A stretch of DNA of 9,086 nt from positions 1-9,086 of the forward strand of contig JBNMLE010000039.1 in assembly GCA_050874705.1 (NCBI GenBank). The letters run 5' to 3'. The stretch's first letter is position 1, and each line of letters starts with the position of its first letter. This DNA comes from Fiminaster sp050874705. Lineage in GTDB: Bacteria; Bacillota_I; Bacilli_A; RFN20; CAG-826. The notes beneath the pieces are model-generated. The model was not told the DNA's origin and did not search any database. It worked only from the letters and a program-made list of their open reading frames with translations. A program made the translations under genes and the position numbers. Below are positions 1-5,766 of this stretch, piece by piece.

Positions 1-121
1 AAAATTTATATAATACTGTTTAATATAGTTGTTCCAAATAAATGGAATGAAAATTGTGGCGCAACCTCCTTTCTACTTGTTGTACTCCTTTCTTGTTAAT
101 AAGATTTCTAAGCGCCATAAG

Positions 122-156
122 AAAGCCGATAGTTGTAATAATTCTATCGGCTTTAT
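122..156. terminator. Hairpin, probable (possibly bidirectional) terminator
   Basis: An 11-bp perfect stem is formed by AAAGCCGATAG (122-132) and CTATCGGCTTT (144-154) around an 11-base loop. It is far more GC-rich than its surroundings. The downstream T tract is interrupted (CTTTATCTGTTT), so termination on the + strand is plausible but not textbook. On the - strand the stem is followed by TTTCTTA, so a bidirectional role is possible. It would end whatever gene lies left of the window and isolate the unit starting at 275. Confidence 0.6.
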
Positions 157-239
157 CTGTTTAATATCTTGTACTTAAAAAGGTACATGCCCAATATTTA
201 ATTTAAAAATGAAAGGACAAAGTAATCATTAATTCATTA

Positions 240-268
240 TTAATATTTTGGATTTATGACAGTATAAT
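240..268 (+). promoter_or_regulatory. Sigma-A-type promoter giving a leaderless start
   Basis: The -10 box is a perfect TATAAT at 263-268. A -35-like TTAATA (4 of 6 to TTGACA) lies at 240-245 with a 17-bp spacer. Only six bases (269-274) separate the -10 box from the ATG at 275, so transcription should begin at or next to the start codon. No ribosome binding site can fit between them. The same geometry recurs at 4127-4139 and 5755-5767. Confidence 0.7.
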
Positions 269-274
269 ATATTT

Positions 275-1316
275 ATGGCTATAAAGATTAAATACGGCAA
301 TATAATTGATTTTAAAAATGATAATTTCATTCGCATTGAAAGTAATGAAAAAATTTTTAATACTCCCGCTGATGATTATGAAAACAAATTAATAACAATT
401 CATGATTTCAGATTCGATGCGTATTATTTTACGCAAACTGATGATAAAAGCAGACTAGAATATCAGCTTTATGATTCGTTAAGATTAGCAAAAACAAAAG
501 AATGGAAAAGTGCTTCTATTGTTTTAATGACTTAATTGATCTTGGCTATCCATCAGTTATTGCCTTAAAGATATTAACTAATTTAAGTAATGCTGTTATT
601 AAAAGAATTAAAAATATAGATATTGAAATAATTCTTCCACCAATAGGAAATGATGATTTTGTTAGTGGTGAGAATAATACAAATGAAGAATTGTTCTCTA
701 CAATAAATAAAAATCTTTCATACTTTGACGAAGATAGATTTGTTTATGATGACGAATTTTTTAATGGTGAAAAACCAATAAATACTTTTTTCCAGCATCT
801 GATTTTGGCGAGTGTTTACAATTTACCGTTCTTTATGCGCCTTCTGATAGATTGAATTTTGATGCCGCATATATTTTATCTTTTCCGCATATAGACGCAG
901 TTATTAATGTCAATGAATCACCATTTAATTCTGTTGCTGATTATATAGATGCATATATAGAAAAAAGATTTAAAGATGAAAAATGGAATAAAATTGTAAG
1001 AAGATTTTTAAATAAAGCATTATCAAATAATAGTAAAAATGGTGCTGCATTAAGAGCAAAACATTATAAAGTTGAAAAAAGAGATACAATTTCTAAACAA
1101 GTTCTTATGAGATATATTCTTGCTCTTAATATGAGCATGAGTGAAGCTGAAAATTTCCTTCTTTTCTGCGGAAGATGTTTTTCTCCTATTAGTAAAGAGG
1201 ATCAATTATATAAATACTTAATATCTAATAAGAAATATGTTTCTGATAGCGATGATGTTTCTGTTATTAATGCATTCTGCTTAGAAAAAAATGTTAATTT
1301 AGTATTTGATTTCTAA
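275..1316 (+). pseudogene. Divergent macro-domain protein with HTH-like C-terminus, split by two frameshifts
   Basis: Three consecutive open segments (275-535, about 502-855, about 771-1316) join into one 347-residue protein if one base is restored in the A run at 506-509 and one in the T run at 786-791. The joins read K-E-W-K-K-C-F-Y and N-T-F-F-P-A-S-D. The N-terminal part aligns by eye with bacterial macro domains (ADP-ribose-binding fold): a MAIKIKYGNI opening, IHDF in place of the usual IHTVGP strand, an E-L-Y-D-S-L-LA helix, and the Y-P-x-x-x-A-L-K-I helix. The adenosine-binding Asn-Ala-Ala-Asn and Gly-rich loops are missing, so ADP-ribose binding is doubtful. The last ~90 residues (RAKHYKVEKR onward, MRYILALNMS, CGRCFSPISK, VINAFCLE) resemble the HTH-like extension that follows many Firmicute macro domains (DRKLFSKIR, P-S-K-K, ALALxLNLxET, AGYxLS, INEALF). 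The gene is preceded by a leaderless promoter and followed by a terminator, so it was a single-gene unit. It is either a recent pseudogene or an intact gene with sequence errors. Domain assignment is by memory of the family, moderately sure. Confidence 0.6.
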
Positions 1317-1334
1317 GTAATAATTACAACCACC

Positions 1335-1359
1335 AAGGACCTAATAAAGGTCTTTTTTT
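1335..1359 (+). terminator. Rho-independent terminator of the macro-domain gene
   Basis: AAGGACCT (1335-1342) pairs with AGGTCTTT (1348-1355), an 8-bp stem with one G-T pair and a five-base AATAA loop. It runs directly into a seven-T tract (1353-1359). It starts 18 bases after the stop codon at 1316. Confidence 0.85.
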
Positions 1360-1419
1360 ATACATATACTATTATTGTCAAATGAGTTTCTAATACTCAA
1401 AAATAAGGAGAAATTAAAA

Positions 1420-2079
1420 ATGGAAAAAATAATAAAAATATCTGGGAAAGGAGAAAAGAGTTTTTCTCCAGACACAACAGTTGTCAAATTAGAATTTTCA
1501 AAGTTGTGTGTCTCTTATGAAGAAGCGTTGCAACAATCAGTTTTTGATTTAGAGAAAATCCAAAATTCTCTAAAAGCAATAAATCTAGATAAAGATTGTG
1601 TGAAAACATCATATTTTAATATTTCCACTCAAACGGAACGCATAAGAGATGAACATGGGAATTATAAAAAGACATTATTCTTAGGTTATAAATATGATCA
1701 AACCTTAAGAATTACTTTTCCTAGAAGCAATGAAACATTAGGAAAAATCGTAAATTTGATTTCACAAAATGATATGAATTCAGATATAAGAATTTCTTAC
1801 ATTCTTAAAGATGCTGAAAAAGCAAAAGAAGAAGTACTTAAATTAGCTGTTGAAGACGCTAAAAGAAAGGCCACCTTAATAGCGGAATCGTTAGGTCTAA
1901 AAAACATTGTACCTACTAATATTAATTATCACGCTTTCGATTATAGTGACGATGAGTATGGTTATAAAGGGTATAAGATGTGTTTAGAAGCTCCTAGATC
2001 ATTAGAAGATTCTATTGATATTGAACCTGAAGATATTGAGTTATCTGATATGGTAGTTGTTTCTTTTATGTTTGATTAA
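1420..2079 (+). CDS. SIMPL (DUF541) domain protein, cytosolic
   Basis: This 219-residue protein looks like a SIMPL/DUF541 family member (BP26/OMP28-like). It has the opening I-K-I-S-G-K-G-E with F-S-P-D-T-T-V-V-K-L-E-F, the helix E-E-A-L-Q-Q-S-V-F-D-L-E, the V-K-T-S-Y-F-N-I-S-T strand, the G-Y-K-Y-D-Q-T-L-R-I strand, and the long helix D-A-E-K-A-K-E-E-V-L through A-K-R-K-A-T-L-I-A-E-S-L-G-L (residues ~131-160). Many relatives are secreted, periplasmic or outer-membrane proteins. This one has no signal peptide or membrane segment, so it should be cytosolic. The molecular function of the family is poorly known. ATG at 1420 is chosen because AAGGAG (1405-1410) sits nine bases upstream; a TTG at 1377-15 in the same frame would lack any such site. 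A TTGTCA at 1375-1380 resembles a -35 box, but no good -10 box follows at the right distance. The gene is first in a cassette with the genes at 2103 and 2595. Confidence 0.8.
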   Translation: MEKIIKISGKGEKSFSPDTTVVKLEFSKLCVSYEEALQQSVFDLEKIQNSLKAINLDKDCVKTSYFNISTQTERIRDEHGNYKKTLFLGYKYDQTLRITFPRSNETLGKIVNLISQNDMNSDIRISYILKDAEKAKEEVLKLAVEDAKRKATLIAESLGLKNIVPTNINYHAFDYSDDEYGYKGYKMCLEAPRSLEDSIDIEPEDIELSDMVVVSFMFD

Positions 2080-2102
2080 AAAGTATATCGAGGAAATTAA
2101 GA

Positions 2103-2579
2103 ATGAATGAAGATAGAGGATGCATATATGTAGGAAATGTGTTTTTACTTGTTTATTATGGAATATATATATTTCTTTGCACTTGTAAAAGACTCGAAGA
2201 AGGAAAAAACATTTTCTATATTTATGAACTTGGTACAAAAAAATATAAGGATGGAATAATGTTTAAAAAAGGATTTTACAAATCTCCATCAAAGAACCCA
2301 TATATAGTTTTAGAAAATAATTGTTTTTCTAAATCTAAATACAAAGTTACAGCAACCAAAGATTGTCCAGGCGCGAACGGGATTGATTATTATCTACCAA
2401 TAGAAATTGATTACAATTCAAAAATATTTTTAGAAGCAAAAAGAAGAGGAATTAAAAATCCCATATTTGGAACATTCTTTGCAAGACTTTTAATGCGTGA
2501 AGAATACTATAACAAATATTTTATTGGAGGTCTTCCAGAACCGAAAAAACCTGGAAAATATAGAAAAATTGAAGCTTAG
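2103..2579 (+). CDS. Small hypothetical protein with one predicted N-terminal membrane segment
   Basis: I do not recognise this 158-residue protein. Residues ~9-27 (G-N-V-F-L-L-V-Y-Y-G-I-Y-I-F-L) form one hydrophobic segment followed by C-K-R-L. The rest is soluble, basic and rich in aromatic residues, with a conserved-looking C-P-G-A-N-G-I-D-Y-Y-L-P core (~88-99) and a P-E-P-K-K-P-G-K-Y tail. It follows the SIMPL gene by 23 bases and precedes the CpXC gene by 15, so co-transcription is likely. The ATG at 2103 has AGGA (2091-2094) eight bases upstream. An internal ATG at 2259 (residue 53) also has a good AAGGA site and would give a 106-residue soluble form without the membrane segment. Function is unknown. 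Confidence 0.65.
   Translation: MNEDRGCIYVGNVFLLVYYGIYIFLCTCKRLEEGKNIFYIYELGTKKYKDGIMFKKGFYKSPSKNPYIVLENNCFSKSKYKVTATKDCPGANGIDYYLPIEIDYNSKIFLEAKRRGIKNPIFGTFFARLLMREEYYNKYFIGGLPEPKKPGKYRKIEA
2247..2251 (+). promoter_or_regulatory. Internal Shine-Dalgarno-like site deciding an alternative start
   Basis: TAAGGA ending at 2251 lies seven bases before an in-frame ATG at 2259. It is at least as good as the site before 2103. It leaves open whether the protein really starts at 2259 or is made in two forms. Confidence 0.35.
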
Positions 2580-2594
2580 AAAGGAAATAAAATT

Positions 2595-4109
2595 ATGTCA
2601 AAAGTAAGAACAATTGAATTAACTTGCCCACAATGTGGAGAAAAGATTTTATATGATATTTATGATAGCGTTAATGTTCAACTTGATCCTGAATTAAAAG
2701 GTGATGTTATATCCGGAAATATTTTTCTTGTTAAATGCGATCATTGCGGTTATGAAGAATGTGTTGAGCACGAACTTTTATATCACGATATGGAGAAAAA
2801 AACGATGATTAATTATAATCGTGATTATGCAGAATTAATTTATGAACATGAAAAATATAACAAGGATAAAACACAAATATATTCTTTTATAAACAAATAT
2901 TATAAACATATTGGTGTTGCTTCTCATGATGATTTAATTACCGCAATAACATGTGTTGATAACAATCTTGATTATCGAGTAGTTTATGTTTTTAAGACTC
3001 TTTTAGATCGTTTTATTGCAAAAAGCCTAAAAGACTTAAAAAACGTAGAATTTAAAGATTCGTATTTGACGACTGGAGTTGATTCAGAAGATAAAAAATG
3101 TATATTTTTCGTTTTTATTACATTGGTCGATGGAGAAATTGAGAGTAAAACTATAATATTTGATGAAGAAAAATATAAATTAATGATGGAAAAATGTTCA
3201 CAAAAATTAGATTTAATCAATCCTTATGTCATGAATAAAGATTTAGCGGATACAATCATCGATGATAATTTTTCTAATTTAGAAATAGATGAATATTATT
3301 GTGTTTTAGATGAAAATTTAAATTGTTATCTTTGTAAAGCATGTGAAATCATTAAAGATGATATAAAGGAAGGTGACCGCGTTCTTTTCCTTTGTAACGA
3401 CAATATATTGTTTGGAATAATTAAAAAGACTTTAAAAGTAAGTGGCATTATTTACGAGTCTTGTCCTAATGAAAAATATGGAAAAATTGTAGATTTAATA
3501 CATGATGTTTCTTTAAGTAACGCTTATGAAGATAAAAAGCTTGTTAATAATAAAGATGTGATACAACTCTTACAAAAACAAAAAAATAAATTAGATGCCG
3601 CTGATTTTTATAAAGCGTTACAAAATAATTATTTCTATGTGCAAAAACTTAATAATGAATCTTTAACTGAATCTATTGTTCATTTATCTAATGGGGAAGA
3701 GATCAAATGTATAAATATCTATTCAAGCGAAGAAATAATACAAAAGACATTTTCCTTTATTAAATATGAAATATATTCATTTAATGACATACTAAAATAT
3801 GCAAAAAATAAATATAAAGGAATACTCATCGATGATGAAATAATCTTGGATAGGGATTTTCTTTGTGATTATATTTCTTATTGTTCGATGCTAGATTTTA
3901 ATGATATGAAAGATTATCTTTCATCATTGACAGACAAAGAAAGAAAAACAATCGACGATGTGAGTTATGAATATATTAGAAAAATATATTTTGAAAATAA
4001 AAATATTGGCCAATTAGCCAAAGAATATAAAAAAGAGGAAGATGAAATCCAAGAATATTTAGATAAAGGCTATCGAAGCTTAATGGAAATAGCTTTTGTT
4101 AGATTCTAA
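2595..4109 (+). CDS. CpXC zinc-ribbon / SseB-like / sigma-region-4-like HTH protein
   Basis: This 504-residue protein opens with a CpXC domain (residues ~7-75): C11-P-Q-C14 and C48-D-H-C51 should bind one zinc, and the L-Y-H-D before M-I-N-Y is typical of the family. Residues ~77-225 are not assigned. Residues ~234-300 look like a small beta-rich domain (G-D-R-V-L-F-L near 260) and contain an extra cysteine group, C244-Y-L-C247-K-A-C250. Residues ~335-423 resemble the SseB N-terminal fold: D-F-Y-K-A-L-Q-N with F-Y-V, a central D/N-G-E-E strand, I-Y-S-S-E-E, and G-I-L-I-D-D with I-L-D-R-D-F-L. Residues ~443-500 (S-L-T-D-K-E-R-K, I-G-Q-L-A-K-E-Y, Y-R-S-L-M-E-I) look like a sigma-70 region 4 helix-turn-helix, which suggests DNA or RNA-polymerase contact. 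ATG at 2595 follows GAAAGGA (2579-2585). It is last in the 1420 cassette. CpXC is confident, SseB moderate, HTH moderate; the cellular role is unknown. Confidence 0.75.
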   Translation: MSKVRTIELTCPQCGEKILYDIYDSVNVQLDPELKGDVISGNIFLVKCDHCGYEECVEHELLYHDMEKKTMINYNRDYAELIYEHEKYNKDKTQIYSFINKYYKHIGVASHDDLITAITCVDNNLDYRVVYVFKTLLDRFIAKSLKDLKNVEFKDSYLTTGVDSEDKKCIFFVFITLVDGEIESKTIIFDEEKYKLMMEKCSQKLDLINPYVMNKDLADTIIDDNFSNLEIDEYYCVLDENLNCYLCKACEIIKDDIKEGDRVLFLCNDNILFGIIKKTLKVSGIIYESCPNEKYGKIVDLIHDVSLSNAYEDKKLVNNKDVIQLLQKQKNKLDAADFYKALQNNYFYVQKLNNESLTESIVHLSNGEEIKCINIYSSEEIIQKTFSFIKYEIYSFNDILKYAKNKYKGILIDDEIILDRDFLCDYISYCSMLDFNDMKDYLSSLTDKERKTIDDVSYEYIRKIYFENKNIGQLAKEYKKEEDEIQEYLDKGYRSLMEIAFVRF

Positions 4110-4132
4110 TTAACATTTTTCTAATATATAAT
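4104..4132 (+). promoter_or_regulatory. Promoter giving a leaderless start for the epimerase gene
   Basis: A perfect TATAAT at 4127-4132 lies six bases (AGTCCC) before the ATG at 4139. A weak -35-like TTCTAA (3 of 6) at 4104-4109 with a 17-bp spacer overlaps the stop codon of the upstream gene. There is no Shine-Dalgarno. No terminator separates the unit from the upstream cassette, so readthrough could also give a leadered transcript without a ribosome binding site. Confidence 0.65.
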
Positions 4133-4138
4133 AGTCCC

Positions 4139-5136
4139 ATGAACATTTTTATTGTAAGTGGGGCTAACGGGTTTCTTGGAAACAATATTATCCGTTTATT
4201 GCAAGATAAGGAAGACACTGAAATAAGAGCGATAGTTGTTAAAAATCATAACATTAAACCTCTTGAAGGACTAAAAGCTAAAATCTATTATGCTTCGGTT
4301 GAAGATTATAATTCTTTAAATGAAGTATTCTTAGTTAATCCATCTGATAAAGTTTTTGTCATTCATTGCGCAGCGAAAGTCTACATCGATGATAAGAACT
4401 TAGATAATTTGATGGATATTAATGTTAACGGAACAAAAAATATGCTTGAACACACTAAAAAAGTAAATGGAAGATTTATTTTTGTAGCAGTTCAAGCGTT
4501 TTTTATCATAAAAGAAAAGATGAAATTATTAACGAAAATTCTTTGATTGATATTTTAAAAACAAAATCTCCATATGAAAAAAGTAAGATTATTGCGGGTG
4601 AAGTTGTTGATTCATTTTATAAAAACGGTCTTGATGCAATAACAGTTTATCCATCGAGTATTTTTGGCCCACATGATTATAAAAATATGTTTGTTGAAAC
4701 AATGATAAATGAAATCATTAAAGGTAATCTAAATGCCTCAATTACTGGATCATATGATTTTATCGATGTAAGAGATGTTGCTGATGCAATTATTAAATTA
4801 TGTGATAAAGGAGTAAGAGGAGAAAAATATATTATTTCAAATAAAGAAATAGATATTTCAGCCCTTATGAATATGGTGTGTAAATTAACTAATAGAAAAG
4901 AAATTAAATTCATTTGTAGCAATAATATTGCTTCTATTTTCCTTCCAATTTATAAAGCATTTTCCAAAAATAAAACGTTATCATCTTTATTTAATAAAGA
5001 GTCACTTAAAGTTCTTAAATATGGCGCTCATTTAGATAATTCGAAATTGAAATCCACGATTGATTTTGTTCCACGTGATTTAAATCAATCATTGAGCGAT
5101 ACAATAGATTTTCTTAAGAAATATAACAACTTATGA
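4139..5136 (+). pseudogene. NAD-dependent epimerase/reductase (extended SDR), split by one frameshift
   Basis: Two open segments (4139-4546 and about 4486-5136) join into one 332-residue protein when one base is restored near 4484-4486, where GTAGC would be GTTAGC. The repaired strand reads F-I-F-V-S-S-S-S-V-F, the expected extended-SDR serine motif. The N-terminal Rossmann motif G8-A-N-G11-F-L-G14 binds NAD(P). H-C-A-A-K-V with N-V-N-G-T-K-N follows, and the catalytic pair Y-x-x-x-K is at 4573-4587 (Y-E-K-S-K). V-Y-P-S-S-I-F-G-P and D-F-I-D-V-R-D-V-A-D-A are also intact. The overall form is closest to the dihydroflavonol-reductase-like or NAD-dependent epimerase/dehydratase group; the substrate cannot be read. 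Its only lesion is the frameshift, so it is a very young pseudogene or a sequence error. It has its own leaderless promoter. The 3' segment has a TTG that could be read as a start, but no ribosome binding site precedes it. Confidence 0.8.
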
Positions 5137-5142
5137 TAAAAT
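5114..5142 (+). promoter_or_regulatory. Probable promoter of the four-helix membrane protein gene
   Basis: TTAAGA (5114-5119, 4 of 6) and TAAAAT (5137-5142, 5 of 6) are separated by 17 bp. Transcription would start near 5149, leaving a short leader with the Shine-Dalgarno AAGGAG (5153-5158) before ATG 5165. The promoter overlaps the end of the epimerase gene. Confidence 0.5.
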
Positions 5143-5164
5143 AGTTTTATTCAAGGAGATTTTT

Positions 5165-5674
5165 ATGAAAGAAAAGGCTCGAATTCCTTTATTGGTTAGC
5201 CATATTGTTAGCAATGTTGGTATGATGCTTTTAATGGGCATAATTTTTGTTGTTTTTATTGTTGGTGGTGTTTTCGCTGGAGCGATTGGAAGCATCGGTG
5301 GAGCAGAAGCTGGTGGAGAAGTATTAGGCAAAGTAATGTTAACTGGCTATGTTCTAGATATGTTTCTTGCTTTAGTAGTTATATTAGATGTTGTAAATTT
5401 GATATGCGGTTTTAGAAAAAAACCTTCAGGAAAAGTATTAAGCATTTTTATGATTATTGATATGTGCTTAACAAGTCTTATAACTACTGGCGTTGCAGCT
5501 TATTTATTGAGAAATTATATAGCAGATATTTTAGCAGGTGGCACTGAAGTAATTCAAAATGCTGCCTTGATAGTGGTTGTATCTTTAATATTACTCGTTT
5601 ATTTAGCCCTTTATATATTAACAATTATTTTTATTTACGTTCCGCGTATAAAAACCGCTAAAAAGGATGCTTAA
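5165..5674 (+). CDS. Four-helix integral membrane protein, function unknown
   Basis: This 169-residue protein has four clear hydrophobic segments at ~17-41, 57-82, 91-116 and 132-159. The first is followed by a Gly/Ala-rich loop (A-G-A-I-G-S-I-G-G-A-E-A-G-G, ~38-51). Positive residues sit at the N-terminus (K-E-K-A-R), in the loop after helix 2 (F-R-K-K-P-S-G-K) and at the C-terminus (R-I-K-T-A-K-K), which places both ends and that loop in the cytoplasm. I do not recognise a family or any catalytic residue. The ATG has a strong AAGGAG seven bases upstream. The gene has its own promoter and is closed by the terminator at 5682, so it is probably monocistronic, with possible readthrough from the epimerase gene. 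Confidence 0.75.
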   Translation: MKEKARIPLLVSHIVSNVGMMLLMGIIFVVFIVGGVFAGAIGSIGGAEAGGEVLGKVMLTGYVLDMFLALVVILDVVNLICGFRKKPSGKVLSIFMIIDMCLTSLITTGVAAYLLRNYIADILAGGTEVIQNAALIVVVSLILLVYLALYILTIIFIYVPRIKTAKKDA

Positions 5675-5681
5675 TTAGAAG

Positions 5682-5707
5682 AAACCTTGTGAAAACAAGG
5701 TTTTTTT
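5682..5707 (+). terminator. Strong rho-independent terminator with GAAA tetraloop
   Basis: AAACCTTGT (5682-5690) pairs perfectly with ACAAGGTTT (5695-5703). The loop is GAAA (5691-5694), a stable GNRA tetraloop, and the stem runs into a seven-T tract (5701-5707). It starts eight bases after the stop codon and separates the membrane-protein gene from the 5767 unit. Confidence 0.95.
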
Positions 5708-5731
5708 ATTTTATATGCGCCTTTTGCTAAT

Positions 5732-5760
5732 TTGCTTAATTACAATAATTTGTTTATAAT
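5732..5760 (+). promoter_or_regulatory. Promoter giving a leaderless start for the 5767-8366 operon
   Basis: TTGCTT (5732-5737) and a perfect TATAAT (5755-5760) are separated by 17 bp. Six bases (AAGCAC) then lead into ATG 5767, so the transcript should start at or beside the start codon. No purine-rich ribosome binding site is present. The preceding terminator shows that this unit needs its own promoter. Confidence 0.75.
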
Positions 5761-5766
5761 AAGCAC

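Larger units (their letters stand above)
1..274. other. Intergenic stretch with no supported gene
   Basis: No convincing gene is seen here. Reading frame 1 on the + strand is open from the left edge to a TAA at 97-99 (32 codons), which could be the end of a truncated gene, but it has no recognisable motif and uses rarer leucine codons than the neighbours. The stretch carries a hairpin at 122-154, a weak inverted repeat at 171-186 (GTACTT/AGGTAC, one G-T pair) and the promoter of the next gene at 240-268. On the - strand there are two Shine-Dalgarno-like purine tracts (near 85-91 and 65-72), but no persuasive reading frame follows either. Confidence 0.5.

Noticed and set aside
63..76. ACCTCCTTTCTA resembles the 3' end of 16S rRNA
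   Set aside because: The preceding bases do not match the conserved 16S end (no GGCTGGATC). It is more simply the complement of a purine-rich tract.
1..99. Open + strand frame from the left edge, possibly the end of a truncated gene
   Set aside because: Only 32 codons are visible, with no motif and atypical leucine codons. It cannot be told from chance without the upstream sequence.
20..118. A 32-codon ATG-to-TAA frame on the - strand
   Set aside because: It has no ribosome binding site before the ATG, no recognisable motif, and is short enough to occur by chance.
502..855. Middle segment of the macro-domain gene as an independent gene
   Set aside because: No ribosome binding site or promoter precedes it, and its N-terminus continues the macro fold begun in the previous frame.
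1375..1419. Longer TTG start for the SIMPL protein
   Set aside because: The extra residues precede the conserved start of the domain, lack a ribosome binding site and overlap a possible -35 box. The ATG at 1420 has AAGGAG at good spacing.
2041..3220. Antisense open frames at 2041-2238 and 2984-3220
   Set aside because: They have no ribosome binding site or motif and overlap better-supported + strand genes.
4543..5136. Second half of the epimerase as an independent gene starting at TTG
   Set aside because: It lacks a Rossmann motif and a ribosome binding site, and homology continues upstream in the same frame to the S-S-S-S-V motif.
4677..5331. Open frames on the - strand within the epimerase and membrane-protein genes
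   Set aside because: They are antisense shadows of AT-rich coding sequence, with no promoter, ribosome binding site or family resemblance.
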